Origin: an uncultured Rickettsiales bacterium
GTDB taxonomy: Bacteria; Pseudomonadota; Alphaproteobacteria; Rickettsiales; UBA1997
Reading direction: 5' to 3'
Assembly: GCA_944392135.1 (NCBI GenBank)
Contig: CALXVQ010000009.1
Span: forward strand, 1 to 64,000
Length of the DNA: 64,000 bases
Shown piece after piece: positions 53,712 to 62,151 of this stretch; the first letter of the stretch is position 1; every line of letters starts with the position of its first letter. Under the pieces are notes generated by a model. The model had not been told where the DNA came from. It ran no database searches and was given only the letters and a program-made list of their open reading frames with translations. Both the position numbers and the translations under genes were made by a program.

Positions 53712-54929
53712 ATGAAAACAAATTTTCAAAATGTAAGAGGAATGCAAGATTTATTTAATGAACAAGCAGATAAATATAATCTTGTTGTTAATACAGCTAG
53801 ACAAGTTAGTGAAACATACAATTTTCATGAAATAATAACTCCAATAGTAGAAGAAAGTAATTTATTTGAAAGAAGTGTTGGTGATGGTTCCGATATAGTT
53901 ATGAAAGAACTATATAAGTTTGAAGATAGAGGTGGAAATTTGTTAGCACTTAGGCCAGAATTTACAGCAGGTATTGCTAGAAGTTTTTTAAACAATAGTG
54001 AATTAAACCAATTATTACCACAAAAGTTATTTTCTTATGGGCCTTTATTTAGATATGATAGACCACAAAAAGGAAGATATAGACAATTAAATCAAATCAA
54101 TTTTGAATATATTGGAAATAAAGAATATATTGCCGATGTTGAAATTATTTATTTATTTTACACAATTTTACAAAAATTGGGTTTAAAAAATATTACATTA
54201 GAAATAAATTCCCTTGGTTCTAATGAATGCAAAAAGAAATATGAATCAGCTTTAAAAGAATATTTTACAAAATTTAAAGATAAATTATCAGAAGATAGTA
54301 AAGTTAGACTTGAAAAGAATCCTTTAAGAATTCTTGATAGCAAAGAAGAATGTGATAAATTATTAGTAAAAGATGCTCCAAAAATTAGTGAATTTTATAC
54401 AGAAGAAGAAAAAGAATTTTATTCTAACATTTTAAAAACACTTGATAAATTAGGTGTGTCTTATTTTTCTAATCCTTTATTAGTTAGAGGACTTGATTAT
54501 TATACATCAACAGTCTTTGAATATACAACGACAGATCTTGGGGCTCAATCTAGTGTTGGTGGTGGTGGAAGATATGATAATCTTATAGGTGAAATTGGAA
54601 ATGAGGATGTGCCTTCTGTTGGTTGTGCTGGTGGTATTGAAAGATTAATGCTTTTAATAAATAAAGAAATTAAGAAAGAAAAAGAATTAATTGCTATAAT
54701 ACCTATATCAGAAAATGAAAATAACTATTGCATAGATTTAGCTACAAAACTTAGAAATCAAGGCAAAAATATTGAATTAATTTATTCTGGAAAATTTAAA
54801 AAGAAAATGGAAAAAATGAATAAATGCAATGCTGATTATGCAATTATTGTCGGTGAAGATGAAGTAAAAAGTGGTAAATTAAAAATTAAAGATTTAAAAA
54901 CATCAAAAGAAGAAGAATTTAAGTTATAA
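53712..54929 (+). CDS. hisS: Histidyl-tRNA synthetase
   Basis: 405 residues, close to the normal 420. Class II motifs are present: NVRGMQDLF at the start, ITPIVEESNLFERSVGDGSD (motif 1), LALRPEFTAG and LFRYDRPQKGRYRQLNQINFEYIG (motif 2). The HisRS-specific VRGLDYYTSTVFEY near residue 258 and VGGGGRYDNLIGEIG (motif 3 region) follow. A C-terminal anticodon-binding domain ends it. AAAGG lies about 8 bases before the ATG. Its stop overlaps the ogt start (TAATG). Confidence 0.96.
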   Translation: MKTNFQNVRGMQDLFNEQADKYNLVVNTARQVSETYNFHEIITPIVEESNLFERSVGDGSDIVMKELYKFEDRGGNLLALRPEFTAGIARSFLNNSELNQLLPQKLFSYGPLFRYDRPQKGRYRQLNQINFEYIGNKEYIADVEIIYLFYTILQKLGLKNITLEINSLGSNECKKKYESALKEYFTKFKDKLSEDSKVRLEKNPLRILDSKEECDKLLVKDAPKISEFYTEEEKEFYSNILKTLDKLGVSYFSNPLLVRGLDYYTSTVFEYTTTDLGAQSSVGGGGRYDNLIGEIGNEDVPSVGCAGGIERLMLLINKEIKKEKELIAIIPISENENNYCIDLATKLRNQGKNIELIYSGKFKKKMEKMNKCNADYAIIVGEDEVKSGKLKIKDLKTSKEEEFKL

Positions 54930-55387
54930 TGTATTCTTACACATATAATACAAAAATTGGCAATATAACAATAATAGAAAAAGATGGTTATATTGCTAAT
55001 TTATATATTAATTATAATAATATAAAAACTATTCAAAAAGAAACAAAACTTATAAGCCAAACAGCTAATGAAATAAAAGAATATCTTGATGGCAATAAAA
55101 AAAGTTTTTCCATACCTATAAAAATAGAAGGAACAGATTTTCAAAAAAAAGTATGGCAAGAAGTGCTAAAAATACCATATGGAGAAACTAGAAGTTATAA
55201 AGATATAGCAATAAATATCAATAATTCAAAAGCATACAGAGCTGTTGGTACAGCAATAAAAAATAATCCTATCCCTATTATTATACCTTGTCATAGAGTT
55301 ATAAAATCTAATAAAGATATTGGTAATTATGCTTATGGAATAGATATAAAAAAAGAGTTATTAAATCTTGAAGCAAACTTTAAATAA
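54929..55387 (+). CDS. ogt: Methylated-DNA--protein-cysteine methyltransferase
   Basis: 152-residue O6-alkylguanine-DNA alkyltransferase. The suicide-acceptor motif is IIPCHRVI near residue 120. The DNA-binding helix has FQKKVWQEVLKIPYGETRSYKDIA, and the Arg-finger region reads YRAVGTAIKNNPI. The length fits Ogt. It is translationally coupled to hisS. Confidence 0.95.
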   Translation: MYSYTYNTKIGNITIIEKDGYIANLYINYNNIKTIQKETKLISQTANEIKEYLDGNKKSFSIPIKIEGTDFQKKVWQEVLKIPYGETRSYKDIAININNSKAYRAVGTAIKNNPIPIIIPCHRVIKSNKDIGNYAYGIDIKKELLNLEANFK

Positions 55388-55454
55388 TTTTCTTGCTTTT
55401 TATATAATTTTTTATACTTTAATAAATAAGTTTTATACTAACAATTACAATTAT

Positions 55455-56855
55455 ATGAAAAAAAATTTTATAAAATTAACTATATTATTATGTCTTATTT
55501 TTGCTAATAATTTATATGCACAAGATGTTAGAAGTAATCATTCTTATAAAAATTTAGGTTTTAACACAATTCCTACTATTTCTGTTGGTGGCTATATTGA
55601 TGTAAATGCTGCAATGCCAACACAAGAAACACCTTATAGCGAAGAAATGTTAGAAAACATTATATCATATGATACCACACCTGCATACAGTATTAACAAT
55701 GTAAAAAATAGAGCAACAGATAATGTCGATTTTGCTGGTGAAGCATCTTTAACATTTACAATTAATGGTTTAAACGATTATGGTTTTAAATATGGTGCTG
55801 TTATGGAATTAAATGCTAATTCCACACACAATTCTTGGAACAATGACTTGAATGCTACTAGATCATTTATTTATGGTGAAGGTTTATTTGGAAAATTTGA
55901 AATCGGTAATGAATTAGGTGCTAGTCAAAAAATGAAAATAGATGCATCTACTTTTGCAAGAGCAGCTGGTGGTATTAATGGAAAATACTTAAACTATATT
56001 AATTTACCATCAATAGCATCTTCTACAACATCGTTAGGTGCTACACCATTATTTATATTAATTCCTGAACTTCCAACAGCTCATGGTGGTTTTGGTATTG
56101 GTTATAACAATTTGTTATATTCTTGCGATAGTAATGGAGATGGACAAATAAATATTGGTGAAGAATTAGCTTGTTATAACGATTATTCAAATGATAATTT
56201 TAGATACAATTTTGAAGAAATGCAAAATGCTACAAAAATTTCTTATTATACACCTGAAATTTTTGGTTTTCAACTTGGTATAAGTTATACACCTGATACT
56301 GGTAATAAAGGTGTTAGTGGCCAATTATCATCAAAATTAGATACTGGCGATATTGATGATGTATTAGAAGCTGGTATTACATATAATAATTCTTTTGCTG
56401 GTTTAGGTATCGCTCTTTCTGCAACTGGACAAATAGGAAAATCAGAAAGTAAAATACTTGATGCCAATGGAAAATATCAATCATTTAGAGAAGATTTACA
56501 AGCTTATCAACTTGGTGCTAATTTAAGCTATTATGGTTTAATATTAGGTGGTTCTATGGGAAATTGGGGTACATCTTTATATAACAAAGATTTAGATTTA
56601 GAAAAAGGTGAAGGAAAATATATGACATTAGGTATTGCATATGAATTTGCTGGCTTAAATACTAGTGTTACATATTTCAATAGCGAATTTCAAGATAATG
56701 AATATACAGCATATTCTATTGGTATAGATTATAAAGTTGCAAAAGGTTTCTTGCCATATATAGAATATACAAACTTTGAGTTTACAGATTCAACAAATAT
56801 CACTCAAAATAATAAAGGTTCTGTTGTTATAGCTGGTGTTGTAATTAATTTTTAG
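55455..56855 (+). CDS. Outer-membrane porin
   Basis: 466 residues from the ATG at 55455; the frame is open further upstream through the end of ogt. A signal peptide (KKNFIKLTILLCLIFANNLYA) is followed by NTIPTISVGGYIDVNAA, the start of a porin barrel. Alternating beta strands run to the end with Gly/Tyr-rich turns (LFGKFEIGNELGA, ISYYTPEIFGFQLGISYTPD). The last strand ends VVIAGVVINF, with the C-terminal Phe required for BAM assembly. This resembles alphaproteobacterial Gram-negative porins (porin_4 type). Substrate is likely small solutes. Confidence 0.88.
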   Translation: MKKNFIKLTILLCLIFANNLYAQDVRSNHSYKNLGFNTIPTISVGGYIDVNAAMPTQETPYSEEMLENIISYDTTPAYSINNVKNRATDNVDFAGEASLTFTINGLNDYGFKYGAVMELNANSTHNSWNNDLNATRSFIYGEGLFGKFEIGNELGASQKMKIDASTFARAAGGINGKYLNYINLPSIASSTTSLGATPLFILIPELPTAHGGFGIGYNNLLYSCDSNGDGQINIGEELACYNDYSNDNFRYNFEEMQNATKISYYTPEIFGFQLGISYTPDTGNKGVSGQLSSKLDTGDIDDVLEAGITYNNSFAGLGIALSATGQIGKSESKILDANGKYQSFREDLQAYQLGANLSYYGLILGGSMGNWGTSLYNKDLDLEKGEGKYMTLGIAYEFAGLNTSVTYFNSEFQDNEYTAYSIGIDYKVAKGFLPYIEYTNFEFTDSTNITQNNKGSVVIAGVVINF

Positions 56856-56860
56856 TTATT

Positions 56861-57316
56861 ATGAAAAATAGTATAAAAATTTTAGCTATATTTTTGTTAT
56901 CTTCTTGTTCTATAAGTAATGAGAATATAGTTCAAAGTTATCCACAAAATCCATATATTGAAAGAAAACAAAGAGCCGGAAATATTTTTGGAAATGAAAA
57001 TGGTATAATACTTTTTGGCAAAATTTCATCTAATAATATTCAAAACAATGATAGTCTATGGCAAAAAAGTATAGAAAAAATTTCACAAATATTACCAATT
57101 TCAATAATTAATGATGAATCTGGGTTAATTAGTACTGACTGGGGTACTATACAGAATATTAGCAATAACAATAATTTATATAAAATCAATGCAATTGTAA
57201 AAGGTGAAAAAATAGATAAAAATAATTTAGAAATTTCAGTATTTAAAAAAGAAAATAGTGATGTTGTTTTAGATATTCAAGTTCAAGAAAAAATTAAAAA
57301 TATTATTCTTTATTAA
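56861..57316 (+). CDS. DUF3576 lipoprotein
   Basis: 151 residues with lipobox SSCS (Cys near residue 16). The mature part has YIERKQRAGNIFGNENGIILFG, then WQKSIEKISQILPISIINDESGLISTDWG and LEISVFKK, matching the DUF3576 pattern (ERKxRAGxLFG, LPL, ITDWY, VSVF). DUF3576 is an alphaproteobacterial envelope lipoprotein family of unknown function and supports the taxonomic reading. It follows the porin by 5 bp and overlaps the end of ftsB by 14 bp. Confidence 0.85.
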   Translation: MKNSIKILAIFLLSSCSISNENIVQSYPQNPYIERKQRAGNIFGNENGIILFGKISSNNIQNNDSLWQKSIEKISQILPISIINDESGLISTDWGTIQNISNNNNLYKINAIVKGEKIDKNNLEISVFKKENSDVVLDIQVQEKIKNIILY

Positions 57317-57644
57317 GTTCATTATTATAAATAACAATTTCATTTTCTTTCATATAAGCAGTATTTTTTCTAATTTCTTCATCTAATAAATCACTATCTA
57401 TATTATTATCTTGTAATTGATTGATTTTATTTTTTATATCGTCAATTTCTTTTTCAATATTTTGTGCTGTAATATTTTTCTTGTTAATAATATCTTGTTT
57501 ATTTAGATAATTTTTTAAACCATAATTTCCATTATAAAAATGATATGCTACATAACAAATCATAGATAAAAGAAATATAATTTTTAATAGCATACCAAAT
57601 GGAAAAGTATTTTTTTCAAAATCATCATCTAATTTATTCAGCAT
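57303..57644 (-). CDS. ftsB: FtsB/DivIC septum formation initiator
   Basis: 113 residues. A membrane helix (LLKIIFLLSMICYVAYHFY, about 19-37) is followed by GNYGLKNYLNKQDIINKK, a coiled coil, and the SDLLDEEIRKNTAYMKENEIVIY ending. These match the FtsB pattern GxxGLxxYxxL...DLLEExAR..L....EIVI. It should bridge FtsQ and FtsL in the divisome. It lies downstream of a SPOR-domain gene (4 bp), so the pair forms a small division unit. Confidence 0.85.
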   Translation of the reverse strand: MLNKLDDDFEKNTFPFGMLLKIIFLLSMICYVAYHFYNGNYGLKNYLNKQDIINKKNITAQNIEKEIDDIKNKINQLQDNNIDSDLLDEEIRKNTAYMKENEIVIYNNELNKE

Positions 57645-57648
57645 ACAT

Positions 57649-58566
57649 TTATTCTCTAATTATTATACAATCAATTTTATTTTTGTTAGTTAGTTTTATA
57701 TATTCTTTACAAAAATTATTTGCAGATTGTTCATTGTCAAACATACCAACTTGTAATCTATACATATTTCCAATATTATCTAAACTAACATTTTCAATAT
57801 AATAATTTTTATCTTTAAATAATTGACTATATTTATTACTTACATCATTCCAATATTCTATAAGTCCATTCTTACTCTTTAAAGCTAATAATTGTACCTT
57901 AATGCCAGGCTTTATATCTTTATGTTGTTTTAAATTATTGATTAATGCTCTATTTCCTAATTTTGATAAATCTTCAACATTTGTTTTTATTTTATTTTTT
58001 TTACTATTAATGATTATGTTAGACTCAGTCTTTTCTACTGTTTTATTAACATTTTCAACTTTAACGGGATTATTTATGTTATCATTATTGATTGTGTTTG
58101 TTGTATTATCTATATCTTCTGTTTTTAATGTATCGTTATCTAATTCATTCACATTATTTAATTCATTATCATTTTGTATTTCATCTATTTTACTAGCAAG
58201 CATTTCTTGATCCACCAAAATATCATTTGATAAATTATTTACTATATCAATATTTTGTTTTGTTTTGTTAACAATTGGATTAGTATTTTTATCATCATTA
58301 TTATCTATAACATCATAAACATTTATATTAAGATTATCAACGACTAAACCACCACTATCTCTTGGTAATTCTTTAATGGTTTTATTTTGTGCCTTTATTA
58401 ATGGAACATTACTTACATTTATATCCCCATATAAATTTTGTATAATTTTTATAGATATTAATATAAGTAATATAAATGCAATAATAAACAAAACAACTTT
58501 TACAACTTTACTAGGTTGTATTTTTGTATTTGTAATATGTTGCATTTTAAAACCAAAATCTTCCAT
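57649..58566 (-). CDS. SPOR-domain membrane protein
   Basis: 305 residues: cytoplasmic N-terminus, one membrane helix at about 23-45, a 160-residue Asn/Asp-rich low-complexity periplasmic linker, and a C-terminal SPOR domain (about 225-303; VQLLALKSKNGLIEYWNDV, NMYRLQVGMFDNEQSANNFC). SPOR domains bind denuded glycan strands at the septum. Adjacent ftsB fits a division role (FtsN- or DamX-like). Confidence 0.86.
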   Translation of the reverse strand: MEDFGFKMQHITNTKIQPSKVVKVVLFIIAFILLILISIKIIQNLYGDINVSNVPLIKAQNKTIKELPRDSGGLVVDNLNINVYDVIDNNDDKNTNPIVNKTKQNIDIVNNLSNDILVDQEMLASKIDEIQNDNELNNVNELDNDTLKTEDIDNTTNTINNDNINNPVKVENVNKTVEKTESNIIINSKKNKIKTNVEDLSKLGNRALINNLKQHKDIKPGIKVQLLALKSKNGLIEYWNDVSNKYSQLFKDKNYYIENVSLDNIGNMYRLQVGMFDNEQSANNFCKEYIKLTNKNKIDCIIIRE

Positions 58567-58637
58567 ATAGTAAAATAATTATACTATAATAAATATAACT
58601 ATAAAAATATTATTATCAATTATTTTTTTAATTATAA

Positions 58638-59609
58638 TTACAAAGTTGGTAATAAATTTTTTATAAATAATAAATCGCCCCAGGCATCCTTCTTTTTATT
58701 AGATTGCCTTAATAAATAAGATGGGTGAAATAATGGAGTTGTTTTTATTATCTTACCATTCAAATATTGATTGGTATAATCAAATAATTGTCTTCTAGCC
58801 TTTGTAATTGTTAAATCAGTTTCTATTAAATCTTTAAGAGCTGTGGCACCCATAAATATTATAATTTTAGGATTTATTAAAAAAATATGTCTTTCTACAA
58901 ATGGTCTACAAATAGATATTTCTTCAATAGTAGGAGTTCTATTTCCTGGTGGTCGCCAAAATAATGTATTGGTAATATATAAATCTTCTCTTTTTAACCC
59001 AATAGCTTTAAACATATTGTCTAATAATTGTCCACTTTGCCCACAAAATGGCCTTCCTTCTAAATCTTCATTATTACCAGGAGCTTCACCAATAATCATT
59101 ATATCTGCATTAATATTTCCTTCACCAAATACAGTATTTGTAGCAAGATTTTTAATGTCTATATAACCATCAAAATTTTCAACAACTTTCCTTAATTCTT
59201 CAATACTATTACAGTTATCAGCTAATTCTCTTGCTTTTGATATAATTTCATCAATACTAATTGTTTTTTCTTTTGCAATTTTCATATTATCTTTTTTATA
59301 TTTATTTGCTAAATTTTGATAAATATAATTAAAATTAAATTCCTGTTTATTTTCACCGTCTGTGGAAAATTTTTGAGTTTCTTTTGCTTGAAGTTTTAAT
59401 TTATCACCAGTAGCTGTTTCAGCTTCAATTTTAACTTTATTTTCAATAGTTATAGAAGCTGTTTTTATATTTTGATTCAATGTTTTTGGTTTATTAATAA
59501 TTTCTACATTATTTGTAATCGGCAACGAAAAGTGATTAAATGTAGTTTCCTCAACTACATTATCCACACCATTTTCTTTATACCATTCAATCAAAAGTTT
59601 TTTATTCAT
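58638..59609 (-). CDS. Uracil-DNA glycosylase, family 4-like
   Basis: 323 residues. The glycosylase fold occupies the C-terminal 200 residues: IIGEAPGNNEDLEGRPFCGQ (active site GEAPG, near 175), YITNTLFWRPPGNRTP, and TPLFHPSYLLR (HPS motif near 290). This is the alphaproteobacterial version of family 4. The Cys of the canonical CRPP is Trp here, and the expected FDGC Cys is replaced by FDGY, so the 4Fe-4S cluster is probably incomplete or absent. The first 100 residues are a family-variable extension. Confidence 0.87.
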   Translation of the reverse strand: MNKKLLIEWYKENGVDNVVEETTFNHFSLPITNNVEIINKPKTLNQNIKTASITIENKVKIEAETATGDKLKLQAKETQKFSTDGENKQEFNFNYIYQNLANKYKKDNMKIAKEKTISIDEIISKARELADNCNSIEELRKVVENFDGYIDIKNLATNTVFGEGNINADIMIIGEAPGNNEDLEGRPFCGQSGQLLDNMFKAIGLKREDLYITNTLFWRPPGNRTPTIEEISICRPFVERHIFLINPKIIIFMGATALKDLIETDLTITKARRQLFDYTNQYLNGKIIKTTPLFHPSYLLRQSNKKKDAWGDLLFIKNLLPTL

Positions 59610-59671
59610 TAGAAATAAAAATAAATAATTAAGTACATAATATTATAGTTTTTTTAAAAAACAATATAATA

Positions 59672-60112
59672 TTATATTAACTCTTTAGAATTATTACTGT
59701 TTTTATTATCCAGTACTGTATTAGTATTTGTTGCATTATCAACAGAACACCCTTTAAATACATTTACATTATTAAGTATTTTATTTTTATCAATATGATG
59801 ATTTGAAGTAGTATTGTTATTAATATTTTTAGAAGTATCTTTACTTTTTTCTACCATTTCTTCATCTAAAACTTCTTCTACATCGTCTTTAATTATAGAT
59901 GTATTAGTTTCTTTTATTATTTTATTCTTTTCATTTTCTATTATTTTACCAAAAGTATTGATTTTATTTTTATAAGTATCTAGCAAAGTACCAATTTCTT
60001 CTATATTATCTAAATCAACATTTTTTTTCAAAATTTCTGTCTTTTTTGCAATATGTTGTTTAATAGCCTCTAAACTATTGTTTGATAACTTTCTTGTTGT
60101 TATTTCACCCAT
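59672..60112 (-). CDS. Small hypothetical coiled-coil protein
   Basis: 146 residues from the ATG at 60112; the frame opens earlier at a TTG. The N-terminal half is helical and Lys/Ile-rich (EAIKQHIAKKTEILKK, LLDTYKNKINTFGKIIE), probably a coiled coil. The second half is Asn/Ser/Thr-rich and disordered. No family recognised. It lies between the glycosyltransferase and UDG genes on the same strand. Confidence 0.55.
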   Translation of the reverse strand: MGEITTRKLSNNSLEAIKQHIAKKTEILKKNVDLDNIEEIGTLLDTYKNKINTFGKIIENEKNKIIKETNTSIIKDDVEEVLDEEMVEKSKDTSKNINNNTTSNHHIDKNKILNNVNVFKGCSVDNATNTNTVLDNKNSNNSKELI

Positions 60113-60171
60113 AAACAATACCAATATTATCAATAATTCATAAAAGTATTATATCATTTTTTCAGCAATTA

Positions 60172-61356
60172 TCAAGAATTAAATATAATTTTATGTTTAT
60201 TTTTAATTATATATTTATACAAGTCGGCTGTTTCTTGACACATTTTATCAACAGTAAAATTATCAACAATATGTTGTCTTGCCTTTTTAGCAATTTTTTC
60301 CCTTTCCTCCAATGGCATATCCAAAATTTTATCAATAAGTTCTGCAAACTTATCTTTATCATTTGGATCTACCAACCATCCAGTTTCACCATCAATAATA
60401 GTTTCTAATGAGCCACCAATAGCAGTACTAATAACCATTCTTTCCATAGCTTGTGCTTCTGGAACAATTCTTCCAAAAGCTTCCCCCCTAATACTACTTG
60501 ATACAACGATATTAGAAATCATATATAAGGCGGACATATCAGAAATATGATCTTCTAATCTTACATATTCATCTAATTTTAAATCCTTAATTTTTTGTTG
60601 TAATCTTTTTTTATATTTTTCATGCCCTTTGCTATCACCAACTATTAAACATAAGAAATTTTTATTTTTTAATTTAGCTATAACATCTAGGAAATAAAGT
60701 TGTCCTTTCCATTCAGTTAATCTACCAGGTAATAGTATAATTGATTTATCATTAGGTATACATAAAGTATTTACTAATCTAACTATTCTTTCTTTTGCAT
60801 TTATATTAGGATTAAATACCTTAATATCCACACCTCTATGAATAATTTTTACTCTATTATTTGCAAATTTATCTCTAAAAATTTTATAATTTTTAAAAGC
60901 ATAATCTTTTACATAATTTGAAACACAAACAACAAAATCTCCCTTTACCATTGATGAATTATATTTTCTTTTAAAAAATGAAATTGGAAATTTAGATAAA
61001 GAATAATTACCATGCATACTTGTTATTAAAGGACATCTTACTTTTTTACAAGCAAAATATGTAGACCAAGCAGGAGCTCTTGACTTTACATCAACAACAT
61101 CAATTTTATTATCTCTTATAATTTTTGCAATTTTATCAATATTACTCCATATCTTAAATGGATTTTTTGTAGCAACATCTAGTGTGATGTGTTTACCACC
61201 ACCTTGTTCTATTTGATATACCATTTTTCCACCAGAAGATAATACAATTGATTTAAAACCATTTTTTACTAAATAATTATTCATTTCTACCACACCTCGC
61301 TCAATACCACCAGATATTAAACTTGGCACAATTTGCAACACAGTATCTTTCTTCAT
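60172..61356 (-). CDS. GT4 family glycosyltransferase
   Basis: 394-residue GT-B enzyme. The N-terminus has VLQIVPSLISGGIERGVVEM (the glycine-rich acceptor loop). The C-terminal Rossmann domain has LLPGRLTEWKGQLYFLDV and the EX7E-like donor motif VVSSSIRGEAFGRIVPEAQAMER near residue 292, then GGSLETIIDGETGWLVDPND. This is the WaaG/RfaB/PimA-like family, which in this setting most likely adds a sugar to LPS core. Donor and acceptor are not determined. Confidence 0.87.
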   Translation of the reverse strand: MKKDTVLQIVPSLISGGIERGVVEMNNYLVKNGFKSIVLSSGGKMVYQIEQGGGKHITLDVATKNPFKIWSNIDKIAKIIRDNKIDVVDVKSRAPAWSTYFACKKVRCPLITSMHGNYSLSKFPISFFKRKYNSSMVKGDFVVCVSNYVKDYAFKNYKIFRDKFANNRVKIIHRGVDIKVFNPNINAKERIVRLVNTLCIPNDKSIILLPGRLTEWKGQLYFLDVIAKLKNKNFLCLIVGDSKGHEKYKKRLQQKIKDLKLDEYVRLEDHISDMSALYMISNIVVSSSIRGEAFGRIVPEAQAMERMVISTAIGGSLETIIDGETGWLVDPNDKDKFAELIDKILDMPLEEREKIAKKARQHIVDNFTVDKMCQETADLYKYIIKNKHKIIFNS

Positions 61357-61498
61357 CTTTTTGTTAACAATAAAAATTCATTTGTTAGCAATCATAAATT
61401 ATAATGATGTAAAAATCAACAAAAAAGAAAATAGATTTTAATTGAATTAAAAAAATGCAATTATAAAGTTAAATACATAAAAATTACATTTATTTGAT

Positions 61499-62089
61499 AT
61501 GCTAAACAATATTTATAAAAAATTTCAACAAATTCATAATAAAGGTATTTTTTTTCTAATATACAGTTTTTTATTTGCACCATTTTTAATAACATATGCA
61601 ATTAATCAAGATACCATTTTTAAAAATCCAGAAAGATTTTTATTTATATTTGTATCAATAATTACTATATTATCATTTTTAGCAATAATATCTGTATATT
61701 ATTATAATTTTTTTATTTATAAAAGAACTCATAAAGACAAATTTGCACACACAAGTCATTTAAAGAAAATTTTTATATCTTATTTTTATATAATTTTTAT
61801 CTTTGCTAATTTATTCTATATGACTCAATACATGCAAAATGTTAGCACAAACTTAAATGCAACTAATAATTCTTATTTTGACTTTAAATCTAAATATTCA
61901 AGCAATATAGATCTATATATTAACTGTATTTATTTAAGTATAACAACAATTACAACAATTGGTTATGGAGAAAATATATCCAATTATGCCTATGGAAAAC
62001 TCTTAATCGCCATCGAAGCAATGATAGGACAAATAATGTGGGGATTATCAATGACACTATGGTTCGTGGGTAAAAATATAGAAGAGTAA
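61499..62089 (+). CDS. Potassium channel (Ion_trans_2 type)
   Basis: 196 residues with three N-terminal hydrophobic helices (about 16-35, 45-70, 92-108), a pore loop and a fourth helix (160-185). The selectivity filter TTITTIGYGEN near residue 155 has the canonical TxGYG of K+ channels. The filter lies between the last two helices as in two-helix channels, with two extra helices in front. No cytoplasmic RCK/TrkA domain is present, so gating is unknown. Confidence 0.85.
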   Translation: MLNNIYKKFQQIHNKGIFFLIYSFLFAPFLITYAINQDTIFKNPERFLFIFVSIITILSFLAIISVYYYNFFIYKRTHKDKFAHTSHLKKIFISYFYIIFIFANLFYMTQYMQNVSTNLNATNNSYFDFKSKYSSNIDLYINCIYLSITTITTIGYGENISNYAYGKLLIAIEAMIGQIMWGLSMTLWFVGKNIEE

Positions 62090-62104
62090 TAAAAATATTT
62101 TTAT

Positions 62105-62133
62105 TTGACAAAACATAAAAAATATGCTATAAT
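62105..62133 (+). promoter_or_regulatory. Perfect consensus sigma-70 promoter of the MDH-like gene
   Basis: TTGACA (62105-62110), exactly 17 bp, then TATAAT (62128-62133). Transcription would start near 62140, giving a leader of only about 12 nt before the ATG. This is the best promoter in the window. Confidence 0.88.
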
Positions 62134-62151
62134 CTTCGAAGTACAACTAAA

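Noticed and set aside
56861-57316. LptE-like LPS assembly lipoprotein
   Set aside because: Size and lipobox fit, but the ERKxRAG and TDW motifs match DUF3576 better.
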